A DNA stretch of 26,795 bases from a virus (IMGVR_UViG_3300030109_001049:1-26795), one strand, 5' to 3'; positions 17,452 through 24,213 are shown, counted from the stretch's first letter. Translations and numbers: made by a program. Notes: a model not told the origin generated them from the letters alone.

Positions 17452-18143
17452 TTAATAAATTTTTTAGGTCTTAATTTATTACCTAGCTTCATTAATTTCC
17501 AAGCTACATTAACAAAATAATTTTGTGGTTGAGAAGTTGCATGTGCTTTAAACAACTCCTCTGTCCATTTTAATCTTTTTAAATTAAAATCATCATTAAG
17601 CTTTTTACTTACAAATCTGACATAATATAAAGGCTGGTTTTCTTTTATTTTAATTGGTTTTTTATCGTTTAATATTTCAAAGGTAAAATCTACAGGTCTT
17701 TGCCAACTGTGAATATCAAAGGTTCCACTAATAAATCTTGTGTTACTTACTTCACCATGTAAGAAAGGAGGATAAACTTCTAGCCACACAGGTTCGTCTG
17801 CAACAAACATATACGAAACTAAAACAGAACATAAAGCTTTATCTGTATCTGTATATTGTCCAAATCTAGGGTCAACCATATGGTCTACAAAACCTTGTTT
17901 TTGACTTACCCAAATTCTTTTTTCTTCTCTAAAATATTTAATTTCAACGTCAAATGGAGATTTAATAACATAAAAATTTTTTAAAAAATTAAAGTTAGAG
18001 GGACATTGTTTAAATAAACTATTTGTTTTTTTGTAAAATCCTGAAATTTTTTCAGGAGTTTTTATCATTCTTTCTAAAGATTCAATAAGATGATATTTAT
18101 CAGAATAACTTTTTTTGAATGGTACCCAGCCTATTTTTGTCAT
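17448..18143 (-). CDS. Unrecognised protein inside the 2OG-oxygenase cluster
   Basis: A 231-residue protein from the ATG giving MTKIGWVPFKK. A TTG two codons upstream is the alternative, but the chosen ATG forms the ATGA overlap typical of this block. It contains 'FLKNFYVIKSPFDVEIKYF' (about 53-71), 'FGQYTDTDKALCSVLVSYMF', 'WLEVYPPFLHG', 'ISGTFDIHSWQRPVDFTFEI' and 'PLYYVRFV'. It has no HxD...H...R facial triad, so I do not call it an oxygenase. The aromatic, beta-rich composition would suit a small-ligand or carbohydrate-binding fold. I have the impression that similar proteins travel with phage 2OG oxygenases, so it may supply or bind their substrate. Function is unknown. Confidence 0.6.
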   Translation of the reverse strand: MTKIGWVPFKKSYSDKYHLIESLERMIKTPEKISGFYKKTNSLFKQCPSNFNFLKNFYVIKSPFDVEIKYFREEKRIWVSQKQGFVDHMVDPRFGQYTDTDKALCSVLVSYMFVADEPVWLEVYPPFLHGEVSNTRFISGTFDIHSWQRPVDFTFEILNDKKPIKIKENQPLYYVRFVSKKLNDDFNLKRLKWTEELFKAHATSQPQNYFVNVAWKLMKLGNKLRPKKFIK

Positions 18144-18688
18144 TCCCAATTTTCCCTGTTTCTAAAATTAAAAGCTATGGCATATTTAACAGTATCATCT
18201 ATTATTCTTTTTGTTTTATGTCTAAGATGTGCTCTAAATAAAACAATTTTATTTTTTATAATTTCTGTTTTTAAATTTAATTCAGGAAATTCTAAGTAGT
18301 GTCCTTTACAAGTATTTAAAAATAATACGCCTGATATACTGTTGCCAGAATGATCATGCAGGGCAGTAAAACAATTTCTTGTCATTTTATTTCCCCAAGC
18401 ATCTTTTAAATATGAATTACCCATTTTTGTATCTAAATTAAAATGATCTATGCAAAAAGAAAGTGCAGCATTTAGATCTAAATCGTAAATAAAATACGTC
18501 CAATCCGTCATTTCTCCACGAACATTAGTTCTATGGTTCATATTATTTGGAAGAGTAATACCGTGTTCTATTTCTCTAATTAATTTTTTTGTATTTATAT
18601 TTTCTAAAATACATTCATAAAAAAAAGTTGGTTTTTCTATATTTCTCTCTAAAATTAAATTAGTCTGTTTTACTCTAATAGCTTTCAT
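18140..18688 (-). CDS. Divergent 2OG-Fe(II) oxygenase-like protein (HxH variant)
   Basis: A 182-residue protein that leads the oxygenase block. 'FTALHDHSGNSISGVLFLN' (107-125) matches the metal-binding strand of the TIGR02466-like family, but with HDH (His111, His113) where HxD is usual. 'KIVLFRAHLRHKTKRI' gives distal His157, and 'KYAIAFNFRNR' places Lys168 where Arg is typical. The protein is either a variant enzyme or a degenerate, non-catalytic paralogue. Its ATG follows directly after a 16-nt hairpin with no Shine-Dalgarno, and a promoter-like sequence lies only a few bases upstream. It overlaps the next gene by 4 nt. It shares the 'SISGVxFLN' motif style with the last oxygenase of the cluster (13332-13934), the only visible within-cluster kinship. 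Confidence 0.65.
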   Translation of the reverse strand: MKAIRVKQTNLILERNIEKPTFFYECILENINTKKLIREIEHGITLPNNMNHRTNVRGEMTDWTYFIYDLDLNAALSFCIDHFNLDTKMGNSYLKDAWGNKMTRNCFTALHDHSGNSISGVLFLNTCKGHYLEFPELNLKTEIIKNKIVLFRAHLRHKTKRIIDDTVKYAIAFNFRNRENWE

Positions 18689-18704
18689 AATGTATTGCTA
18701 CATT
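18689..18704 (-). promoter_or_regulatory. GCAA-tetraloop hairpin directly before a start codon
   Basis: AATGTA and TACATT form a perfect 6-bp stem around GCAA (a GNRA tetraloop) on the minus strand, ending exactly at the ATG of the first oxygenase-like gene. It replaces any Shine-Dalgarno sequence. It could affect initiation, or it could be a chance palindrome in AT-rich DNA. Confidence 0.35.
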
Positions 18705-18730
18705 ATATAGATAAATAAAATCTTATTCAA
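18702..18730 (-). promoter_or_regulatory. Sigma70-like promoter for the 2OG-oxygenase block
   Basis: TTGAAT (18730-18725) and a perfect TATAAT (18707-18702) are separated by 17 nt on the minus strand. The -35 element lies inside the last codons of the Gly-rich gene. Predicted initiation near 18695 would leave a leader of only about 6-7 nt before the ATG at 18688, that is, an almost leaderless message. AT-rich DNA makes TATAAT common, so spacing plus -35 agreement is the main support. Confidence 0.45.
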
Positions 18731-19661
18731 TAGTTAAAGTACCAGTAGATAAAAAGGTAATTATTGCACTTCCATCTTGAGAAGCAGTTATTGAACCTTC
18801 TGGACTGACTGTAACAAGGGGCACTAAAGCAGTAGGGCATCTTAAATGAACTCTACCAGATCCTCCCGTTCCGTTTCCTCCGCCTTGAACTGGGCCGCCG
18901 CCTCCGCCGCCGCCTCCAGTATTTGCTGCAGCGTTTCCTCTTCCACCGGCTCCTCCGCCAGACCCTCCTGATCCGCCAGATCCGCTAGGTACGTTTCCAA
19001 ATCCACCGCCACCTCCACCAGAGAATGTTTGTGAACTTGGTGAAATAAATGTAGTTGAACTTCCAGGTCCTCCTGGTCCTCCAGAGTTAGAATGTGATCC
19101 TGCTGATCCAGAAGCTCCTCCGCCTCCGCCACCAGCCGCTCCATAGGCCGGTCCATCTAATGAACCTGGTGATTGACCACCTTGTGCGCCTTCAGGTGGA
19201 GAGTATCCACCAGCGTTTCCATTTCCTCTTGGATTAGAACCTACATATCCTCCCGGTCCAGATCCACCGCCTGCACCTCCAGGCTGACCAGCAGCGTTTA
19301 AATCAGGAGATCCTTGATTACCTCCGCCACCGCCTCCGGTTGCTTCAACCGCAAATGAAGAACCTGTAAATACTGAAGAATTACCACCAGATACACCTCT
19401 TCCAGATCCTTGTGCTGGTGGTACTGATCCAGATCCTCCAGCTCCAACTGTAATTGTGTATGTTCCTGTTTCGACTTCTTGTTGACCTTGGGGAATTGAA
19501 AATTCTCTCATTCCGCCGCCGCCTCCGCCGCCGCCGTAGTTAGAACCTCCAGCGCCTCCGCCAGCAACAATTAAATAACCAAATGGAATTTTATTTGCTG
19601 ATCCAGCTTGAAGACCAAATGCTCTTGATGCTGATGCTCCAAAACTTCCTAGTAGTGGCAT
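18723..19661 (-). CDS. Glycine-rich tail fibre / adhesin-type protein
   Basis: A 312-residue protein dominated by glycine. Gly runs occur at residues 43-50, 109-114, 177-182, 215-220 and 249-256, with Ser, Asn, Pro and Ala between them (including GGPGGPG near 194-200). The N-terminal frame 'FGYLIVAGGGAGGSNYG' and 'TGTYTITVGAGGSG' is the hallmark of phage Gly-rich fibre domains, and 'GGSGRVHLRCP' (266-276) matches the strand that closes such domains. A short beta-rich C-terminus (289-312) follows. These domains resemble the polyglycine-helix bundles of T-even gp38-type adhesins and probably form the distal receptor-binding part. GGAGGAG precedes the ATG. The gene is locally GC-rich compared with its surroundings because of GGN codons, with triplet tracts prone to slippage. 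Confidence 0.75.
   Translation of the reverse strand: MPLLGSFGASASRAFGLQAGSANKIPFGYLIVAGGGAGGSNYGGGGGGGGMREFSIPQGQQEVETGTYTITVGAGGSGSVPPAQGSGRGVSGGNSSVFTGSSFAVEATGGGGGGNQGSPDLNAAGQPGGAGGGSGPGGYVGSNPRGNGNAGGYSPPEGAQGGQSPGSLDGPAYGAAGGGGGGASGSAGSHSNSGGPGGPGSSTTFISPSSQTFSGGGGGGFGNVPSGSGGSGGSGGGAGGRGNAAANTGGGGGGGGPVQGGGNGTGGSGRVHLRCPTALVPLVTVSPEGSITASQDGSAIITFLSTGTLTIE
18894..18917 (-). repeat. 12-bp tandem duplication in Gly-codon tract
   Basis: GCCGCCGCCTCC occurs twice in immediate succession on the plus strand, encoding consecutive glycines (249-256) of the Gly-rich protein. A similar tract lies at 19513-19536, encoding residues 43-50. Gain or loss of a unit stays in frame and would only change the glycine run length. 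Confidence 0.8.
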
Positions 19662-19682
19662 AATCTTTCTCCTCCTAATTTA

Positions 19683-20753
19683 TTACGCAAACTGTGTTTG
19701 AGACGCTAATACTGTAAATGTCGCCGAACCAGTTTTAATAACTGTATATGAATAAACATCTAAGGAACTTGCATTACCAGAAGTTGGCGCAGATCCGCCT
19801 TGATATTCTGGAGTAACACTTGATCCATCAATTTGAACTGCACTATTGTAATAAGGTGTACTACCTTGTTTTACAATGTGTGCAATAGTTATTGATTCTC
19901 CTGTATCCATAATTGAATCTAAAGATGTAGAACCATCTCCTCTAATATTTAGAGTCCAGTTAGCTCCTGCATCTGAACTAAAGTTCCAAACTGCTTGTGT
20001 AAGAACATCGTAGTTAATTGTTCCTGTAGCGGCTGTTGCTTCAGTTGTAACTTTTTCTGCAACACTTTGAATTTTACCTTGGCCATTAAAAGTTGCTCTT
20101 CCATAACCTTTTGGTGTAATGTTTAAATCTATATTAGCATCTCCACCAGTTGCAGATAAATTTGGCGCATTACCTGTAGCTGCGTTAGCGACTGTAAATT
20201 CATTAACTGCAGAGCCAGTTGTTGAAAATTTAATTTGTTCGGCTGAATTTTCGTCTAAGATAGCTTTTGTGTTATCAATAATAATATTTTGTGCGTTAGT
20301 ATCTAAGTCTGCTGAAAGTTGTGGGGAGAAGTCAGACGATAACTCTGTAAATGCTGTATCAACAACATTTGTTCCATCCGAGTAAACCATTTTTGTGCCT
20401 TTGTCAGCTGCTGCCCAAGTTACTCCAGTTCCTGAAGCAGTTTTAAACGTCACTGTGTGAGAACCAGTAGTTCCGTTATCGACTACAAAAGTTTTTTCAA
20501 TTGAATCAGGGATAGTTACATTAACTGCTCCTCCGATTGTTCCTGTTAATTTTAATACTGCATTTTTACCGTTTGATAAAGCGCCGTTTGAAAAAGTTAA
20601 AGTTGCACCTGATGTAATACCTACGGCATCATAACCACCAATTGCTTGTTCTAAAATTAATAAGTTTGTGTTTGTAATTTGTCCCCAAGTTCCTGAATTT
20701 TCTCCAGTAGCTTGAACTGTAAGTTTTAAACTTGCTGATGTCGAATTCGCCAT
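19683..20753 (-). CDS. Tail fibre-like structural protein
   Basis: A 356-residue, low-charge, Thr/Ser/Asn/Gly-rich beta protein. The N-terminus 'ASLKLTVQATGENSGTWGQI' followed by 'TNTNLLILEQAIGGYDAVGI' is one I recognise from tail-fibre or receptor-binding genes of marine phages. A repetitive beta region follows ('VLKLTGTIGGAVNVTIPDS', 'KTFVVDNGTTGSHTVTFKTA'), then 'LDTNAQNIIIDNTKAI', a typical fibre spacer style. It ends with a 'YSYTVIKTGSATFTVLASQTQF' segment seen at the C-termini of such proteins. It lies between the 489-aa protein and the Gly-rich fibre, so the three probably form the host-recognition part of the tail. A GGAG ribosome-binding site precedes the ATG in the 58-nt intergenic gap. 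Confidence 0.65.
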   Translation of the reverse strand: MANSTSASLKLTVQATGENSGTWGQITNTNLLILEQAIGGYDAVGITSGATLTFSNGALSNGKNAVLKLTGTIGGAVNVTIPDSIEKTFVVDNGTTGSHTVTFKTASGTGVTWAAADKGTKMVYSDGTNVVDTAFTELSSDFSPQLSADLDTNAQNIIIDNTKAILDENSAEQIKFSTTGSAVNEFTVANAATGNAPNLSATGGDANIDLNITPKGYGRATFNGQGKIQSVAEKVTTEATAATGTINYDVLTQAVWNFSSDAGANWTLNIRGDGSTSLDSIMDTGESITIAHIVKQGSTPYYNSAVQIDGSSVTPEYQGGSAPTSGNASSLDVYSYTVIKTGSATFTVLASQTQFA

Positions 20754-20792
20754 ATTTTTATTCTCCGATTTTCTTAATTTATTAAAATTTTA

Positions 20793-20811
20793 TTATAGTG
20801 TCAAACTATAA
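20793..20811 (-). terminator. Weak stem-loop after the 489-aa gene
   Basis: TTATAGT and ACTATAA form a perfect 7-bp stem with a 5-nt loop immediately after the stop codon of the 489-aa gene. The stem is almost all A/T and no clean U-run follows, so it may only pause polymerase or protect the mRNA end. Confidence 0.25.
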
Positions 20812-22281
20812 TTATGCAGCGTTTGTATCGACTTCCTGCCATCCTGGAGGATCAACTGGTGCTGTGCCAGTGTTGACTTCGTTCCAAATCAATACATTTG
20901 TAGCGGTACCTAGGCTGAAAGTCAAGGCATTTCCAGAAGGAAATACATTACATTCTGTAAGTACATCTGCTACTGAATTCAATGCAGTTGTTAAACTGAT
21001 TCCTGTAACATCTACTGGTGTATTTAAATCTACTGTTTCAGCTCCTAATGTCAGAGCCATAGTCTGACCATAATTAGGATCAGCTATAAATTGACCATTA
21101 TTCCATCTTGAATTGCCCCAAGTAGCATCTCCCCAAGCCATAGTAGTATCACCGGCTCCGGTATTCGCATCTCCAGTAATTTCAAAATTATTTTGTCCTG
21201 GTATTGCTAAAAATGCGGCCATTGCTTGACCAGTGACTGTTGCATCTGGAGCTGGATCAACACCAGAAAAGTTTTCTGACATTGCCATTACCAAAGTATT
21301 TATTGGCTGATTACCATAGACTCCAAATCCCCAACTAGAATTACCCCAAGTAGAAGCTGATTTGGCTGATATTTCGGCAATTGTAATATTGTCTGCAATT
21401 ACTGTTCCTAAAGCAGCGGACATTGCAATACCTGAAGGTTGAGCAAACGCAGGATTAAAGTTTAATTGAGCAACCATTGGTAGACCTGTCAACTCCTCAA
21501 CAAAAGAAGCAAATGCTTCTACAGTCGCTGGAGCAGAAACAGTTAATGGATTACCTGTAGGTATTACATTTGAGTCACCATTAATTGTTGAACTACCAAG
21601 TCCTTCTGACATTGTCATTGCAATACCAGTTACTGCATGTAAGTTTCCTGATTGACCCCAAGTTTCTATACCCCAAGCATCAGAACTCCATCCTTGATTA
21701 ATTTCATTTATAATTGTTATGCCACTATTATTAAGTGACATCGAAAGAGCTTCACCATTATTCCAGTCACCAAAGCCCCATACATTAGCGCCCCAAGCAA
21801 CATTGTTAGGATTAGATACTTGAACTGTTAAATCTTGGTTTTGATTCCAAGCTCCTTGATTCCAAGAGTGAGCTCCCCATGAATTAACAACCATATCCAT
21901 GATGCCACCCATACCAATGCCATGGACGTAACATAAATAATAAAAATCTGTAAAAGAAGATGGGGTTACTTCTACGTATCGAGTTGTAGCCGCATTAAAT
22001 GTAGTGGTGTTAGTGTATTGAGAATAAGTAACGGCACCGTCTAAATAATAAGTTACACCAGAAGTTAGATATTGATCTTTGCTGGTAGTAGTAGAAAATA
22101 TTAAAGGGTGATTGTCATTAGTGCCTGCACTTTGATCAAAACGCAAAGTAGAATTTGCAACCCAATCAACTGTTCCAGGTCCTGTTGCATTTCGTGCACC
22201 GTCTAAATAAAATACGCTACCTGTGCCACCGCCATATAAGCTTCCACTTGCTACGGTAACCGTGTAAGTTTTATTTGCCAT
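20812..22281 (-). CDS. Tail structural protein with cupredoxin-like N-domain and Trp repeats
   Basis: A 489-residue protein. The first ~130 residues look like a small beta-sandwich with potential type-1 copper ligands: His58 in 'NDNHPLIFSTTT', and Cys117, His120 and Met124 in 'FYYLCYVHGIGMGG'. The related phrase 'HPFxFSTT ... YYYCxNHSGMGG' is familiar to me from marine phage structural proteins. Five Trp motifs of the form WGxxxWG follow, at about 135, 163, 203, 312 and 383 ('WGANVWGFGDW', 'WGDATWGNSRW'), alternating with beta segments such as 'ALSMSLNNSG' and 'QTMALTLGAE'. The C-terminus 'WNEVNTGTAPVDPPGWQEV' is typical of fibre-like ends. Probably a tail fibre or baseplate-like subunit; metal binding is inferred from motif spacing only. 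The ATG follows an AGGAGG that is itself in a small stem. Confidence 0.65.
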   Translation of the reverse strand: MANKTYTVTVASGSLYGGGTGSVFYLDGARNATGPGTVDWVANSTLRFDQSAGTNDNHPLIFSTTTSKDQYLTSGVTYYLDGAVTYSQYTNTTTFNAATTRYVEVTPSSFTDFYYLCYVHGIGMGGIMDMVVNSWGAHSWNQGAWNQNQDLTVQVSNPNNVAWGANVWGFGDWNNGEALSMSLNNSGITIINEINQGWSSDAWGIETWGQSGNLHAVTGIAMTMSEGLGSSTINGDSNVIPTGNPLTVSAPATVEAFASFVEELTGLPMVAQLNFNPAFAQPSGIAMSAALGTVIADNITIAEISAKSASTWGNSSWGFGVYGNQPINTLVMAMSENFSGVDPAPDATVTGQAMAAFLAIPGQNNFEITGDANTGAGDTTMAWGDATWGNSRWNNGQFIADPNYGQTMALTLGAETVDLNTPVDVTGISLTTALNSVADVLTECNVFPSGNALTFSLGTATNVLIWNEVNTGTAPVDPPGWQEVDTNAA

Positions 22282-22295
22282 AGGAGCTTCCTCCT
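22282..22295 (-). promoter_or_regulatory. Hairpin masking the ribosome-binding site
   Basis: On the minus strand AGGAG-GAAG-CTCCT abuts the ATG of the 489-aa gene. The AGGAGG Shine-Dalgarno lies in the 5-bp stem, so translation could be reduced until the stem is opened by ribosomes finishing the upstream 152-aa gene. Short stem; modest support. Confidence 0.35.
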
Positions 22296-22296
22296 A

Positions 22297-22755
22297 TTAG
22301 CCCGATATTCTTAGTATCGCTGCTGTTGATGTTGGCGCTGGAAACTGAATTGTAAAAGTTCCTGACGTAGCTGTTTTGTCTGCTCCAAAATCTAAAACAC
22401 AAACTGCATCAGTAGTTCCTGATCCGGCTCCTGCCGTTGTGTTATAAATTAAAGCACCTCTTGCAGTCAGAGTTACACCTGTAAACGATCTGTCTGCAAA
22501 ATCACATCTTGCTACACCTGCAGTCATAGAAGTTCCTAAGTTAACTAGAGCTCCGCCACCTTGTGTGTACTGACCAGTGTTTGCAACTTGACCACCTGTG
22601 CTATCGCCAGGATAGTTAGTAGTTGCAGAGTTTAGAGTTGCTGTTGAAGAGTAAAGAGCTAATTTGAACGTATCACCACCAGTTTGTTTAAAACTCATTG
22701 CTCCATCTAAAAGTTCTTTTTTAAATGAATTACAAATTGCTTGTGTTATTGCCAT
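22297..22755 (-). CDS. Marine phage tail-associated structural protein
   Basis: A 152-residue protein starting MAITQAICNSFKKELLDGAM, followed by 'TFKLALYSSTATLNSATTNY', 'GGALVNLGTSM', 'VARCDFADRSFTGVTLTARG' and a C-terminal 'SGTFTIQFPAPTSTAAILRI'. I recognise this layout as a widespread small beta-sandwich virion protein of marine phages, usually encoded among tail genes; its exact location in the virion is not known to me. AGGAG precedes the ATG with good spacing, and only 10 nt separate it from the upstream connector gene. The composition (few charges, many Thr/Gly/Ala) fits a structural subunit. Confidence 0.65.
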   Translation of the reverse strand: MAITQAICNSFKKELLDGAMSFKQTGGDTFKLALYSSTATLNSATTNYPGDSTGGQVANTGQYTQGGGALVNLGTSMTAGVARCDFADRSFTGVTLTARGALIYNTTAGAGSGTTDAVCVLDFGADKTATSGTFTIQFPAPTSTAAILRISG

Positions 22756-22765
22756 CGTTTATCTC

Positions 22766-23419
22766 CTATTGTTTTCCTATTCGAGGAACACCGCTTTGGT
22801 ATTCATCCCGTCTTCGTCTTCCCATTTGTTCGATTGAGAATCCTTTAACAGCCTCTTGATATTTTTTATCATATAACTGAAGCATGTCAATGGGTCCCTT
22901 TAAGAAACCATAAGCCTCTACTAGGCATGCATACAATAAGCCATTGGGAAATTTTTGACTTAGGTATGTAGTTGTATTTGTAGACGATAACCCGGCAGTT
23001 TTCAAGATATAATTTATTTGAATTGTGTAAGTCGCATCAGGGGTAGGGGCAAAAACTAAAGTCTTTTCATCCCAATAGCTATAATATTTTGGAACACCCG
23101 TCTCTCCTTTTGGATTATACTCAGACATAAAGTTAGTATCTCTATACTGTAAAAAATCTCTATTATCTGCTGCGGCTGTACCATCAGAATCTACAATTTG
23201 AGCGGATCTAACTATTAATAAATCTTCAGGGGTATCTATAAATCTCGTATTTAAAACTAAGCTAGCTGTTGCATATCTTCTATTATTATCAGAATCTACT
23301 TCTCTTAAGATTTTAAGTTCAGCATCTTGAATAAATCCATTTAAAATAGTATCCGTAAATACGTTACTTGATACTTCAGTATAATCTTTAATTTTTTGTT
23401 TTAGTTCTGTGTATGTCAT
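22766..23419 (-). CDS. Head-tail adaptor / tail tube protein, P22 gp4-like
   Basis: A 217-residue, largely helical protein with 'YTELKQKIKDYTEVSSNVFT' then 'NGFIQDAELKILREVDSDN' at the N-terminus. Middle strands 'ASLVLNTRFIDTPEDLLIVR' and 'KTLVFAPTPDATYTIQINYI' are followed by the helix 'FPNGLLYACLVEAYGFLKG' and a basic C-terminal tail ('QMGRRRRDEY'). This helix-strand-helix plan matches podovirus adaptor proteins of the P22 gp4 / T7 gp11 type, which form the ring below the portal. The start is an ATGA overlap with the 265-aa gene. The 313-aa protein two genes upstream has a similar plan, so the two may be distant paralogues occupying neighbouring rings. Confidence 0.65.
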   Translation of the reverse strand: MTYTELKQKIKDYTEVSSNVFTDTILNGFIQDAELKILREVDSDNNRRYATASLVLNTRFIDTPEDLLIVRSAQIVDSDGTAAADNRDFLQYRDTNFMSEYNPKGETGVPKYYSYWDEKTLVFAPTPDATYTIQINYILKTAGLSSTNTTTYLSQKFPNGLLYACLVEAYGFLKGPIDMLQLYDKKYQEAVKGFSIEQMGRRRRDEYQSGVPRIGKQ

Positions 23420-24213
23420 GCTCTATCATTAACGGGTCCAGCTAAACATTGAAACCCGCCTCCTGTTTCTGTACTGCTTGCAGCAGTTATTAAGTTAAAA
23501 GTAAAACTGTTATTTTGTGTAACAGTTGAAGGTTGACCCGCTTGTGGGACTACTGTTGGAACCATAGTCACGGAATAAGCTCCGTAGACTTTTGCTCCGC
23601 TTGAGTGCGCACCTGCGGGTGTGTTTTTGGGAGTCTGTCCTCTAAAAGGAGCAGCTGTTCCTCGAACACAATTTGATAAAACGTTTCCTGAATTACCGTT
23701 ATAAAAAATAGTTTCATTTTCAAATAAACCTGAAACAGAATTTATTTTTTCAATCATAATGTAACCTTGACTTGGAAAGGCAGAAGAGTCTGTTAAAGTT
23801 ATAGAAATATCTGTAGCAGTAATGTCACCATTTAAAGTTGTTTGTAATTGTAAAGTAGAAACTGAAACTCCACCTACTGGAGATTTAACATCATAAAATC
23901 TTATGAAGTCTCCTGTTCTATAATCACTAAATGGAAAACTTACTGAAACTTGAGTTGATGCAGCAGTCATTGTAAAAGGATTTTTAGGTAAAAAATCTGT
24001 AGTTGGAAATTCTGTTCTTGCCGGTCTTGGATGTGGTAATCCTTGAGGACTAGCAGTGTAGGGTTTAGGCTCTAGCTGTGGTTGCTTTGGTTCATACTCT
24101 GAAGTATGAACTCTTGCACCATTCCATTCTTTAACCATTTCAGTATATGGATATGCTAATCCAGATCTGTCTGAAATAAATAATGCGTATCTGCCTTTTG
24201 ATAAATTTCCCAT
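23416..24213 (-). CDS. Conserved tail/neck protein with degenerate zinc-ribbon-like N-terminus
   Basis: A 265-residue protein. The N-terminal 55 residues ('YALFISDRSGLAYPYTEMVK', 'EWNGARVHTSEYEPKQPQLE') resemble a phage family whose members read 'CDRCGF.Y...E...EWNGL.VC..C...RHPQL', but here every Cys position is replaced (ISDRS, HTSE). The metal site seems lost while the surrounding sequence is kept. Residues about 128-212 contain an interposed beta module ('ATDISITLTDSSAFPSQGYI', 'ETIFYNGNSGNVLSNCVRG', 'GAHSSGAKV') also found in the neighbouring 313-aa protein. The position between two adaptor-like proteins suggests a neck or tail component. Its stop overlaps the next gene by 4 nt and it begins 2 nt after the upstream stop. 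Confidence 0.6.
   Translation of the reverse strand: MGNLSKGRYALFISDRSGLAYPYTEMVKEWNGARVHTSEYEPKQPQLEPKPYTASPQGLPHPRPARTEFPTTDFLPKNPFTMTAASTQVSVSFPFSDYRTGDFIRFYDVKSPVGGVSVSTLQLQTTLNGDITATDISITLTDSSAFPSQGYIMIEKINSVSGLFENETIFYNGNSGNVLSNCVRGTAAPFRGQTPKNTPAGAHSSGAKVYGAYSVTMVPTVVPQAGQPSTVTQNNSFTFNLITAASSTETGGGFQCLAGPVNDRA

Noticed and set aside
17448-18143. Calling the 231-aa protein an eighth 2OG oxygenase
   Set aside because: It contains isolated His residues but no HxD followed by a distal His and Arg at suitable spacing.
18842-19156. A 104-codon ORF in another minus-strand frame inside the Gly-rich gene
   Set aside because: It is a by-product of GC-rich repetitive glycine codons, with Glu/Leu/Ala-biased low-complexity translation and no start signal.
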